Source: an uncultured Alphaproteobacteria bacterium
Lineage (GTDB): Bacteria; Pseudomonadota; Alphaproteobacteria; Rhodobacterales; Rhodobacteraceae
Direction of reading: 5' to 3'
NCBI GenBank assembly: GCA_902537235.1
Contig: CACBAO010000002.1
Coordinates: 99,854 to 163,853, forward strand
Length of the DNA: 64,000 bases
Below the pieces are notes generated by a model. It saw nothing but the letters and a program-made list of their open reading frames with translations, had not been told where the DNA came from and made no database searches. The translations under genes and the position numbers were made by a program. Positions 46,632-54,947 of the stretch are shown here, piece after piece. Position 1 is the first letter of the stretch. Each line of letters opens with the position of its first letter.

Positions 46632-47702
46632 TTAGAGAAGGGGAGTTTCAGCTCCCCTTTTTTTTACTAGGTTAACATGGCCCATTTTTCTTCCCGGACG
46701 AGAAACCTTCTTTCCATAGATATACACTTTCGCTAACTCTTTTTCCAAGAGATCGCTAGTTACTTTTCCAATTAAGTTGTACATAACAATGTCAGAATGT
46801 CTTTCGGTAGATAGTAAGGGTAATTCCGTAATCGCCCTAATGTGTTGTTGGAACTGGCTGGAATAGCTGCCATCCATGGTCCAATGTCCAGAATTGTGTA
46901 CCCTTGGTGCGATTTCATTAACAAAAAGCTCTTTGCCTTTTAAAAAAAATTCTACTCCCATAACTCCAATGTAGTCGAGATCGCTGACTATTTTTTTTGC
47001 AATCTCAGTAGCATCATTTTTTAGTGCTGTACTAATCGAAGAAGGTAAAGTCGTGGTTATAAGAATTCCATGTTCATGAATGTTTTCTCCAGGTTCAAAA
47101 GCCTTGGTATTGCCCTCTTTACCCCTCACTATTATCACGGATAATTCCTTATCAAATCTAAGTACTTCCTCAGCTATTGATGGAGAAAGTTTATTTCCAA
47201 TAAAATGTTCACTAATATCATCTTGTGTTCTGATTAACACTTGTCCCTTCCCATCATAACCTAGCCTTCTTGTCTTTATGAGAATGGGTTTCTTTATTTT
47301 AATTAGATATTTCTCAATATCAGAAACTCCATCAATTTTATAAAATTGTGTCGTTTTAATCCCCAGAGAATTAAGATAACTTTTTTCAGTGTATCGATCC
47401 TGAGAGATTTTAAGAGCTGTTACAGAAGGTCTTATGTCCACGATCTTCTCTAATTCTTCTAGCGCTTTCGTATCTATGTTTTCAAATTCATAGGTTAGTA
47501 CATCTATATTTTTTGCAAAAGCGACAAGCTTTTCATTGTCATCATAGTTACCCAATACTGTTTTGTTAGCCACTTGTGCTGCAGGACAATCTCTATCAGG
47601 ACAGTATATATTTATTCTAAAGCCTAATTCAGCTGCGGCTATGGCTAGCATCCTTGCTAATTGCCCCCCACCAATAATTCCGATTGTCCTATTCGGGTTC
47701 AT
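46632..47702 (-). CDS. purK: N5-carboxyaminoimidazole ribonucleotide synthase
   Basis: PurK is an ATP-grasp enzyme that carboxylates AIR with bicarbonate in purine synthesis. The N-terminal IGIIGGGQLARMLAIAA is typical, as are EIAPRVHNSGHWTMD and the C-terminal GRKMGHVNLV. Length is 356. The last codons (RGAETPLL) are made by the groESL terminator sequence. It overlaps the end of purE by 14 bases; purE-purK coupling is standard. Confidence 0.97.
   Translation of the reverse strand: MNPNRTIGIIGGGQLARMLAIAAAELGFRINIYCPDRDCPAAQVANKTVLGNYDDNEKLVAFAKNIDVLTYEFENIDTKALEELEKIVDIRPSVTALKISQDRYTEKSYLNSLGIKTTQFYKIDGVSDIEKYLIKIKKPILIKTRRLGYDGKGQVLIRTQDDISEHFIGNKLSPSIAEEVLRFDKELSVIIVRGKEGNTKAFEPGENIHEHGILITTTLPSSISTALKNDATEIAKKIVSDLDYIGVMGVEFFLKGKELFVNEIAPRVHNSGHWTMDGSYSSQFQQHIRAITELPLLSTERHSDIVMYNLIGKVTSDLLEKELAKVYIYGKKVSRPGRKMGHVNLVKKRGAETPLL
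46638..46665 (+). terminator. Rho-independent terminator of groESL
   Basis: AAGGGGAG (46638-46645), loop TTTCAG, and CTCCCCTT (46652-46659) form a perfect 8-base-pair stem followed by a run of T to 46665. It is the clearest intrinsic terminator in the window. It lies wholly within the 3' coding end of the convergent purK gene. On the purK strand the downstream side has no long T run, so it should stop mainly groESL transcription. Confidence 0.9.
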
Positions 47703-48180
47703 CCTTCACTCGGTTTGTTGTATCTGCTCGCCAGTTTGAAATTTTTTGGCTAATGGATTCATCTGAAACTGCTAAAATCTGTAAGGCAAAGATGGCGCCA
47801 TTGAAAGCACCTGGTGAACCAATTGCCATAGTAGCAACTGGATAACCTTTTGGCATCTGTACTATCGAATAAAGACTGTCAATTCCATTAAGATCGGTTG
47901 CGCTTATGGGTACTCCAATTACTGGTATGTCAGTTTTTGAGGCAATCATTCCCGGCAAGTGGGCTGCTCCTCCAGCTCCAGCAATGACAACTCGTATATT
48001 TCGTTTTCTAAGTGAATTTGCATATTCGTACATCCGGTCTGGAGTTCTATGAGCAGATACAATTTTTTTTTCAAACGAGACATCAAGCTTTTCCAACAAA
48101 TCGCATGCCACCTTCATTGTGGCCCAATCTGATTGACTTCCCATTACTACAGATACTAGGATGCTTTTTTCATTTTTCAT
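47689..48180 (-). CDS. purE: N5-carboxyaminoimidazole ribonucleotide mutase
   Basis: PurE converts N5-CAIR to CAIR, the step after PurK. VVMGSQSDWATMK (with the Ser/Asp of the active site), VSAHRTPDRMYEYA (catalytic His) and AGAGGAAHLPGMIAS are diagnostic. The start is set at ATG 48180 (MKNEKS), not the tracked GTG 12 bases earlier. It overlaps trxB by 11 bases and purK by 14, so the three genes are tightly packed. Confidence 0.97.
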   Translation of the reverse strand: MKNEKSILVSVVMGSQSDWATMKVACDLLEKLDVSFEKKIVSAHRTPDRMYEYANSLRKRNIRVVIAGAGGAAHLPGMIASKTDIPVIGVPISATDLNGIDSLYSIVQMPKGYPVATMAIGSPGAFNGAIFALQILAVSDESISQKISNWRADTTNRVKDEPE

Positions 48181-49117
48181 TATTGATCTCACTTAGATAT
48201 TTCTCAGCATCTAAAGCTGCCATACATCCCATTGCGGCCGAAGTTACTGCTTGCCTATAAACATTATCAACTAAATCTCCAGCAGCAAAAACACCAGGGA
48301 TAGAGGTCTTTGTAGTTCCTGGTACAGTAGACACATAGCCGCTATCAAAAGTCTCTAGTTGATCTTTAATGAGAGCTGATGCGGGAGAGTGTCCTATTGC
48401 AACGAACACCCCTGAACAATTGATTTCAGATAATTCATTGCTTGAAGTATCTTTTATCTGAATTCCAGTTACTCCTAAAGGATTATCTTCTCCGAAGACA
48501 TCTGTTACTTGCTTATTCCACATGATTTCTATTTTTTCATTTCCAAAGAGACGTTTTTGTAAGATTTTTTCGGCTCTTAACTCATCTCTTCTATGGATCA
48601 AATAAACTTTAGAAGCAAACTTTGTTAGGAAAATTGCTTCTTCAACGGCCATGTTCCCCCCTCCAATTACCGCAACTATTTTGTCTCTATAGAAAAAACC
48701 GTCACACGTAGCACATGCTGAAACTCCAAAGCCTTTGTATTTTTCTTCATTATCTAGCCCCAACCAATTTGCTTGTGCTCCCGTAGCTAAAATTACTGAT
48801 TCTGTAAAATATTGTGTGCCACTATCTGTTTCAACAAAGAAAGGTCGTTCTGTAAGATTTATTTTTGAAACATGTTCCGAAATTATTTCACATCCCAGAT
48901 TACGCGCATGATCTTCCATATTTCTCATTAAGTCTGGACCAAGTATTTCTTTCTCCCCTGGCCAATTTTCAACCTCCGTAGTTATCGTAAGCTGTCCACC
49001 AGGTTGTATTCCCTGAAAGAGGATTGGTGATAACATAGCACGTGAGGCATATACAGCTGCTGTATAGCCTGCTGGACCGGAACCAATTATTAAGAGTTTT
49101 GTTTTTTTTGGAGACAT
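48170..49117 (-). CDS. trxB: Thioredoxin reductase
   Basis: TrxB is the FAD- and NADPH-dependent reductase of thioredoxin. The FAD site IIGSGPAGYTAAVYA is at about residues 10-24, the redox-active CATC at 135-138 (ACATCDG), the NADPH-binding GGGNMAVEEA follows, and the C-terminal FAAGDLVDNVYRQAVTSAAMG is conserved. Length 315 is normal. It starts with ATG 49117. The upstream neighbour YfiH ends 26 bases away. Confidence 0.97.
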   Translation of the reverse strand: MSPKKTKLLIIGSGPAGYTAAVYASRAMLSPILFQGIQPGGQLTITTEVENWPGEKEILGPDLMRNMEDHARNLGCEIISEHVSKINLTERPFFVETDSGTQYFTESVILATGAQANWLGLDNEEKYKGFGVSACATCDGFFYRDKIVAVIGGGNMAVEEAIFLTKFASKVYLIHRRDELRAEKILQKRLFGNEKIEIMWNKQVTDVFGEDNPLGVTGIQIKDTSSNELSEINCSGVFVAIGHSPASALIKDQLETFDSGYVSTVPGTTKTSIPGVFAAGDLVDNVYRQAVTSAAMGCMAALDAEKYLSEINNEK

Positions 49118-49142
49118 ATTATCCTCGATACTTTTTGATAGG

Positions 49143-49904
49143 TTACAAACTAATTATTGAAGCCATTCGACCGAAGTCTTTCTCGGACCTATGATAGGCC
49201 CTTCTATTGGAAAAAAATAATTCAGGATTTTCGTAAGTACACAAACCAAGATTGTTTATATCATATACTCCAAACAGATTAAATCTACTTTCGATAAACA
49301 AAATAAGATCAAAAAAATAACTACCATCCTTTTTGATAAAAAAGTTTTCGAAATAAGGATCAGTCTTTATAAAGCTTTCGACAAAGTCTGGTTTTACTTC
49401 ATAACAGTCGCTAGAAATTGTTGGACCAATTGCAACTGATATTTTTTCTAGATCGACGCCAAGGTCTCTAAGAAAAGTCAAGGCATTTTCACAGATTCCT
49501 GTAAGAGCTCCTTTCCAGCCTGCGTGAATAGCTAATATGAATCCGCTTTCGCTCTCATAAGCCAAAATAGGAGAGCAATCAGCAGTTAGTATTCCGATAC
49601 CAATACCTTTTAGATTTGTTATTACCGCATCTACTGGCTTGTGACTTAATTTGTCAAAGTCAGTTTTTTTATCAATAAATACTACATTGGCTGTATGCTG
49701 TTGGTTTGGAAAGAAAACTTTTTGACTTGAAATTTTAAGCTCATCCATGACTAACGCCCTGTTCGCATCGATATTGACTTTTCTGTCGCTTGTTTTTTCT
49801 GACAAGTTTAAACTTGAGTAAATGCCCGTTGACACTCCACCTGATCTGTCAAAAAAACCATGCTTAACATATTGCAAGTTTTTACTTTTGAACAAATTAA
49901 CCAT
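49143..49904 (-). CDS. YfiH/LACC1-type multicopper-like purine phosphorylase
   Basis: This is a member of the YfiH (COG1496, laccase-domain, LACC1-like) family with 253 residues. The metal-site motifs are visible: NQQHTANV, ILTADCSPIL and IHAGWKGALTGI with the conserved His and Cys, then IGPTISSDCYEV. Members have been shown to act as purine nucleoside phosphorylases/adenosine deaminases; older laccase labels are misleading. The MidA-YfiH pair downstream of lgt is a conserved alphaproteobacterial order. Confidence 0.9.
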   Translation of the reverse strand: MVNLFKSKNLQYVKHGFFDRSGGVSTGIYSSLNLSEKTSDRKVNIDANRALVMDELKISSQKVFFPNQQHTANVVFIDKKTDFDKLSHKPVDAVITNLKGIGIGILTADCSPILAYESESGFILAIHAGWKGALTGICENALTFLRDLGVDLEKISVAIGPTISSDCYEVKPDFVESFIKTDPYFENFFIKKDGSYFFDLILFIESRFNLFGVYDINNLGLCTYENPELFFSNRRAYHRSEKDFGRMASIISL

Positions 49905-49905
49905 A

Positions 49906-50964
49906 TCAGTTCAGGCCTTCTAGATGTCTTTTATTTTTTGTTATAGCAATAACTTTAAAAAGGGAACCCATTTTATCAGGATCAATTAGTCTATTTATTT
50001 CGGAGTTGACTATTTTTGCTTTATCCGAACTTACATTTTTGGTTAAGCTTTTCCGCCGCTCCATTATTCCAAGTTCGAGAAGAAATTTTTGTTGCTCTAT
50101 AACTGGCGAAACATACAAATTTTTTTTTCTAGCTATTTCTCTTAGCAGATTGAAATTAACGTGTGAACTTAAATCACTTTGTCCTGGTTTTTCTAAAATA
50201 CTTTCAAATTTATGCTTGTTCACCGCTTGCAGGGTATCCCCTAAACCTGAAATGTTTCCATAATCGATCACTAACAAAACACCATCATATTGAATTAAAT
50301 GATTGCAAATATTTGAAAAAATTGAGACGGTCTGTTCAGAATACTCCAGTGTATCCCCTGTCTTGAAATCTGAAAAAATACTGTCACTTGGTACCCAGAT
50401 ATTATTATCTAAAGTGAAACAGAGTGTTTCATTTTTTATTGTTACTTTTTTTTCATGCCAGCCCTCATTACTTTTCACATATTGGTTTATAGGAAGGGCA
50501 TCAAAAAATTCATTTGCAATAATTATTTGTGGCTGAATACTCAAGGCTTTGATATCTGATATCCACTTTACATCTTTATTTCTGAGATTTTCTTTCTGTA
50601 GGGTCATTAATCTTTCGGATTTTTCCAAAATTGTTATGACAGGGTCTATTTTATTATTGGTAACCTTACAAATAGTTCGAATGGCGTCCTTTAGAAGTGT
50701 TCCTCTCCCAGACCCAAGCTCTGTTATGCATAAACTTTTTTTATTTATAAATTGCTGGTAAAAACTCAATGACCACAGTCCAATAAGTTCACCAAATACT
50801 TGAGAGATATCTGGAGAGGTGATGAAATCACCATTTCGGCCTAATACTTGATTGGAAGTGTAATAACCATTTTCATCATCCCACAAGCAGATTTCGATAT
50901 ATCGTGATAAGCTTATTGGGCCAACTTTTTTAATTAAATCTTTTATCTTTGTTTCAATTTGCAT
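49906..50964 (-). CDS. MidA/NDUFAF7-type SAM-dependent methyltransferase
   Basis: This protein of about 352 residues belongs to COG1565, whose mitochondrial member NDUFAF7 methylates an arginine of complex I subunit NDUFS2. GPISLSRYIEICLWDDENGYY, GDFITSPDISQVFGELIG and ITELGSGRGTL (SAM motif) are family blocks, shown here in part. IIANEFFDALPINQY is also characteristic. ATG 50964 is preferred over the adjoining TTG. It overlaps lgt by 11 bases. A role in complex I assembly is inferred from the family. Confidence 0.9.
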   Translation of the reverse strand: MQIETKIKDLIKKVGPISLSRYIEICLWDDENGYYTSNQVLGRNGDFITSPDISQVFGELIGLWSLSFYQQFINKKSLCITELGSGRGTLLKDAIRTICKVTNNKIDPVITILEKSERLMTLQKENLRNKDVKWISDIKALSIQPQIIIANEFFDALPINQYVKSNEGWHEKKVTIKNETLCFTLDNNIWVPSDSIFSDFKTGDTLEYSEQTVSIFSNICNHLIQYDGVLLVIDYGNISGLGDTLQAVNKHKFESILEKPGQSDLSSHVNFNLLREIARKKNLYVSPVIEQQKFLLELGIMERRKSLTKNVSSDKAKIVNSEINRLIDPDKMGSLFKVIAITKNKRHLEGLN

Positions 50965-51859
50965 CAATAGTTCGCTTGGTAACGAATAGAATCATTAATA
51001 GCCCAAAAATAATCATTGGAACTGTGAGAAGTTGACCCATTGATATGCCTATACCCGGGAAAAACTCAATTACATATCCATACGGGTTTTCGTTTGTTAT
51101 AAAAAAAGCGTCTGGCTCTCTTAGAAATTCAACTGAAAACCTTATAACGCCATATCCAACCAAAAAAGAGCCAAAAATGATGCCGGGCTTTTTAAGCGCT
51201 TTTGAGTAAAAAGTGAGATAATAAAAAATCAACATCAAAACGATACCCTCAAAAAATGCTTCATACAATTGCGACGGATGCCTGAAACAGTTTATTTCAG
51301 TTGTGCTTGGGCAAAATTGACCCTGACCTTTTGTAAACTTGATTCCAAATGTCGAGGTTGTTGGTTTACCCCACAGCTCACCATTTATAAAATTTGCAAT
51401 TCTCCCTAAAAATAATCCTGGAGGGGACGCAAATGCAATCAAATCACCTAAAGATAACAGGTTAATTCTTCTTCTTATGCCAAATAGTATGCCGGATATT
51501 AATACTCCTAAAAAACCCCCATGAAATGACATACCTCCTTCCCAGATATATATAACTCTTATGGGATTATCGAAGTAATACGCAGGTGCATAAAACAAGC
51601 AATATCCCAACCGACCGCCTAAAATAATTCCCAATATCATATAAGTGATTAGATCATCTATTTCGTTTCTTTCAACAATGCTATTACCACCAATCCAAAG
51701 GTCCTTTTTTTGTACTAGTTTCAACATAAAAAACCAGGCTAAAAGTATACCAGCAATATAGGATAAACCATACCATTGAACGTTGAGACTTAACCCTAAC
51801 AAATTTATAGAAAAGGCGGTCTCATGTATATTCGGATATTGAAATATTTTTTCCTCCAA
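50954..51859 (-). CDS. lgt: Prolipoprotein diacylglyceryl transferase
   Basis: Lgt attaches diacylglycerol to the lipobox cysteine of prolipoproteins in the inner membrane. It has about seven hydrophobic segments and the signature GRIANFINGELWGKPT. The tracked 345-residue ORF includes about 44 non-conserved residues at the front that would run through the ubiK start region. The conserved N-terminus (IFQYPNIHETAFSI) points to TTG 51859, or less conventionally to ATA a few codons later, six bases after GGAGG. Product about 301 residues. It is divergent from ubiK. lnt for the last lipoprotein step is at 2.2 kb. Confidence 0.93.
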   Translation of the reverse strand: MEEKIFQYPNIHETAFSINLLGLSLNVQWYGLSYIAGILLAWFFMLKLVQKKDLWIGGNSIVERNEIDDLITYMILGIILGGRLGYCLFYAPAYYFDNPIRVIYIWEGGMSFHGGFLGVLISGILFGIRRRINLLSLGDLIAFASPPGLFLGRIANFINGELWGKPTTSTFGIKFTKGQGQFCPSTTEINCFRHPSQLYEAFFEGIVLMLIFYYLTFYSKALKKPGIIFGSFLVGYGVIRFSVEFLREPDAFFITNENPYGYVIEFFPGIGISMGQLLTVPMIIFGLLMILFVTKRTIDAN

Positions 51860-51886
51860 AAAAATAAATTTCCACTTATATTTTTG

Positions 51887-51898
51887 TTTAACGTTAAA
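51887..51898. promoter_or_regulatory. 12-base palindrome between lgt and ubiK
   Basis: TTTAACGTTAAA is a perfect 12-base palindrome in the 63-base divergent gap between lgt and ubiK. It could be an operator for either gene, but perfect 12-base palindromes are expected many times by chance in 64 kb of AT-rich DNA. It is listed because it is placed between two divergent starts. Confidence 0.2.
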
Positions 51899-51922
51899 AT
51901 AGAAAAAATTAAAGGAGAATCG

Positions 51923-52162
51923 ATGCAATTTAAAAACCCATTTATTGATAATCTTTCTAAAGCTATGGCAGATGCATTTGGTGCAGCACATTCAGCAAAA
52001 AACGAAGCAGAGAACGTGTTGAAGACATGGTTAGACGGCTGGTTGGCTGACAGAGATTTTGTAACAAGAGAAGAATTTGAAGCACTTAAGTTAAGTGTGG
52101 AAGAATTGAGGAAAAGAAGTAAGCCACCATCTGCGAAAGTGAAGAAAAATTTAAAAAGCTAA
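51923..52162 (+). CDS. ubiK: UbiK-family accessory factor (BMFP)
   Basis: This protein of 79 residues belongs to the UbiK/YqiC (BMFP, DUF526) family, which aids ubiquinone biosynthesis and forms trimeric coiled coils. The sequence from QFKNPFIDNLSKAMADAFG to the C-terminal FVTREEFEALKLSVEELRKR fits the family (both quoted in part). ATG 51923 is chosen, with AAGGAG six bases upstream. The tracked start is 99 bases earlier and not conserved. Its place opposite lgt and before YbjN is usual in alphaproteobacteria. Confidence 0.88.
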   Translation: MQFKNPFIDNLSKAMADAFGAAHSAKNEAENVLKTWLDGWLADRDFVTREEFEALKLSVEELRKRSKPPSAKVKKNLKS

Positions 52163-52265
52163 TATTTAACAAGATATAGCGTATAAAACACACGCATAGC
52201 TAATTATAGTAGAGATTTCAAAGTTTTGTGGGTATACTGAAAGAAAAACGAGGAGCAGTAACCCC

Positions 52266-52769
52266 ATGACCCGAGCAACATCAATTATATTTTTAGATGA
52301 AACACATCCAATAGATGCCCTAGAAATAATAGCGCATGAAGAAAATTGGGAATTTTCTAGAGATGACGATAATGAGATAATCGTTAGAATAGACGGAGGT
52401 TGGAAAAATTATACCGTCACCGCGAGCTGGGATGTATCACGAAACCTCTTTAAAACTACTTGTACATTCAAAATGATGCCGCCAAGAAAAAAGCTAATAA
52501 AGCTCTATGAAACTATCAATTTAGTTAATAGTAGTGATGTTGATGGTAGCTTTACTTATGACAATGATGAGCAATTAATGCATTACAGCACGAACATATT
52601 ATTTTCTGACGAATTACTTGTTTCCAATACAGAACTTAGAGATTGGATTAAATCTTCTATTGAAACAACAGAAAAATTTTATCCGACCTTTCAAAAGAGC
52701 TGTTGGGGAGAAGTAATGCCAAAAGATGCTATGTCGGCAGCTTTTGGAAAAATAGCAGGTCACGCTTAG
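52266..52769 (+). CDS. YbjN-domain protein
   Basis: This is a cytosolic alpha/beta protein of 167 residues with the YbjN domain (type III secretion chaperone-like fold). HPIDALEIIAHEENWEFSRDD (in part) near the N-terminus and the acidic strand pattern are typical of the alphaproteobacterial version. The function is unknown; YbjN in E. coli affects motility and stress traits. The ATG is preceded by GAGGAG. proC starts nine bases after the stop. The 103-base upstream gap contains TATACT at 52233, a possible -10, without a clear -35. Confidence 0.82.
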   Translation: MTRATSIIFLDETHPIDALEIIAHEENWEFSRDDDNEIIVRIDGGWKNYTVTASWDVSRNLFKTTCTFKMMPPRKKLIKLYETINLVNSSDVDGSFTYDNDEQLMHYSTNILFSDELLVSNTELRDWIKSSIETTEKFYPTFQKSCWGEVMPKDAMSAAFGKIAGHA

Positions 52770-52778
52770 TTTATATAA

Positions 52779-53603
52779 ATGACTGCGGAAAAGAAAATAA
52801 ATAAACAAATTAAAATTATTGGTTGTGGTAAGATGGCGTCTGCAATCCTAGACGCTTGGTTAAAAAAATCAGTAGCCCCCGAAAATATTTATGTGGATGA
52901 TCCTAAACCCTCTGAATGGCTACTTGAAAAAAAGAAAGATGGGTTGAATATAAATACTAGAGAGGATATTCCATTTGATTATTGCTTTATAGGAGTAAAG
53001 CCGCAGTCTCTTGATGAAATTAAATTAAAGCTAAAAGCTCTTTCAAAAAAAAAAGTTACTTTCGTTTCAATGCTTGCTGGGATCAGAATAAACAGACTCG
53101 AAAGAATTATTGGCAAAGATGAGTCGATTGTGAGGATAATGCCCAACTTACCTGCAGAGATACAAAAAGGGGTTACAGCAGTTAAAGAAAATGAAAGGGT
53201 TGAACCAAAACAGTCAAAAAACTTGGCAGTTTTATTAGAGACTTTTGGAGAAATAGTATGCTTCTCCGAAGAGAGTAAATTTGATGCTATAACGGCAATT
53301 TCAGGTTCGGGGCCAGCCTATATTTTTCTTATTGCGGAGTTGATGACAGAGGCTGGTATTAATATGGGACTTTCTCGCGACGAGTCCTTTAAATTGGTAA
53401 AACATACAATCGATGGTGCTGGAAGCCTTATAGTCAATTCATTACTAGGGCCACAAAAACTAAGAGAAAACGTAACTAGTCCTGGAGGAACGACTCATGA
53501 GGCTTTGGCCATAATGATGAATAAGGAAAATGGGCTGTCAAAAATTTTCTCATCTGCAATAGAAGCAGCAGCGAAAAGATCAAAAGAATTAGGAAAAGTT
53601 TAG
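52779..53603 (+). CDS. proC: Pyrroline-5-carboxylate reductase
   Basis: ProC makes proline from pyrroline-5-carboxylate using NAD(P)H. The N-terminal KIIGCGKMASAIL is the dinucleotide site, and AISGSGPAYIFLIAELMTEAG with the C-terminal LRENVTSPGGTTHEAL is the family signature. Length 274 is normal. It starts nine bases after YbjN, in the conserved YbjN-proC-tRNA-binding protein order. Confidence 0.97.
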   Translation: MTAEKKINKQIKIIGCGKMASAILDAWLKKSVAPENIYVDDPKPSEWLLEKKKDGLNINTREDIPFDYCFIGVKPQSLDEIKLKLKALSKKKVTFVSMLAGIRINRLERIIGKDESIVRIMPNLPAEIQKGVTAVKENERVEPKQSKNLAVLLETFGEIVCFSEESKFDAITAISGSGPAYIFLIAELMTEAGINMGLSRDESFKLVKHTIDGAGSLIVNSLLGPQKLRENVTSPGGTTHEALAIMMNKENGLSKIFSSAIEAAAKRSKELGKV

Positions 53604-53646
53604 ACTTTTAATTAATGCTTTAAATTTAAACTTTTGATATTTTTAT

Positions 53647-53976
53647 ATGATGCCTGATTTTTTTGAAACGGAAATGAGAGTTGGTGAGATCATTAAAGCT
53701 GAAATCTTTAAGGAAGCTAAAAAACCAGCATACAAATTGTGGATAAATTTTGGAGAGGAGTTGGGAGTGAAAACATCGTCTGCTCAAATTACGGCACTTT
53801 ATACAACTAAAATGCTTGTAGGAAAGTTGGTAATAGCTGTGACAAATTTGGAGCCGAAGCAAATTGGTCCATTTATCTCAGAAGTTCTGGTGCTTGGTGT
53901 TGATGGAAAAAATGATGGTGATATCATCTTAATCTCGCCAGAAGATAAAGCGAATATTGGTAATAGGGTTCATTAA
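53647..53976 (+). CDS. CsaA-like tRNA-binding-domain protein
   Basis: This is a single OB-fold tRNA-binding domain of 109 residues. FFETEMRVGEIIKAEIFKEAKKPAYKLWINFG (in part) and the C-terminal LVLGVDGKNDGDIILISPE match the CsaA group, a dimeric secretion-linked chaperone in Bacillus, related to the Arc1p/EMAPII domain. The physiological role in Gram-negatives is uncertain. Two ATG codons in tandem (53647, 53650) are both possible. It lies 43 bases after proC. Confidence 0.88.
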   Translation: MMPDFFETEMRVGEIIKAEIFKEAKKPAYKLWINFGEELGVKTSSAQITALYTTKMLVGKLVIAVTNLEPKQIGPFISEVLVLGVDGKNDGDIILISPEDKANIGNRVH

Positions 53977-53990
53977 GAGGGACAAGTTGA

Positions 53991-54947
53991 ATGAAACCAA
54001 AAATAATTGTCACTAGAAATATACCTGTTGAAGTAGAGTCAAAGCTAAAAGAATATTTTCAAGTTTCATTCAATCGTGAAGATAAGGTATTTAGTAAAGA
54101 TATATTAAGAAAAGCGATGGAGAATGCCGACGGAATAGTTTGTACTGTAACAGACAACATTACAAATGACCTTCTTTCTTCAACACATAAAAAGGTGAAA
54201 ATAATCGCAAACATAGGTGTCGGTGTTGATCACATAGACTTACAATCTGCTAGGGAAAATAATGTTATAATTGCAAATACTCCCGATGTTTTAACAGAAG
54301 CCACTGTTGATATAGCTACACTTTTACTCCTGTCTGTTACACGAAATGCTTTTTTAGTAGAAAAAATGTTGCGCCAGGGCTTATGGAAAGGTTTTTCTTT
54401 AACAGAAAATCTAGGAGTAGATGTTCGTGGAAAAATTCTTGGAATTGTAGGAATGGGGAGAATTGGCAAAGCCTTTGCAAAACGTGCATATGAAGTATTT
54501 GGTATGAAAGTCCTTTACTACAATCGGTCCCCGGTTAAAGATCTAACGTTTGAGGCAAGTGTTCGTTTTGACTTGGACGCATTGCTAGAAGAGAGTGATG
54601 TAATTTCTTTGCATCTCTCGAGCGATGAGAGAAATAAGAACTTCATTTCAAAAAGCAGAATGAAGAAAATCAAAGCCTCATCATTTTTAATTAATACATC
54701 CAGAGGAGATGTTATAGATCAAAATGCGCTTATAGATTTGCTAGAAAAGAAAAAAATTTCTGGTGCAGGACTAGATGTTTTTCTTAATGAGCCAAATGTT
54801 CCGCTTAGTCTCAGACAGTTATCAAATGTGACGCTTTATCCTCATATAGGATCGGCTACTTATGAAACAAGAACAAAAATGGGAATGCTAGCGGTAGATA
54901 ATTTAATAGCATTTTTTGAAGAAAAAAAGGTTCCTAATCAGCTGTAA
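53991..54947 (+). CDS. D-2-hydroxyacid dehydrogenase (glyoxylate reductase type)
   Basis: This is an NAD(P)-dependent D-isomer-specific 2-hydroxyacid dehydrogenase with 318 residues. The cofactor motif is [16 protein letters not shown]. The catalytic Arg is in NTSRGDVID, with Glu and the final His in LNEPNVPLS and [12 protein letters not shown]. Glyoxylate/hydroxypyruvate reduction is the most likely activity. It starts 14 bases after the CsaA-like gene and overlaps the convergent carB end by 14 bases. Confidence 0.92.
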   Translation: MKPKIIVTRNIPVEVESKLKEYFQVSFNREDKVFSKDILRKAMENADGIVCTVTDNITNDLLSSTHKKVKIIANIGVGVDHIDLQSARENNVIIANTPDVLTEATVDIATLLLLSVTRNAFLVEKMLRQGLWKGFSLTENLGVDVRGKILGIVGMGRIGKAFAKRAYEVFGMKVLYYNRSPVKDLTFEASVRFDLDALLEESDVISLHLSSDERNKNFISKSRMKKIKASSFLINTSRGDVIDQNALIDLLEKKKISGAGLDVFLNEPNVPLSLRQLSNVTLYPHIGSATYETRTKMGMLAVDNLIAFFEEKKVPNQL

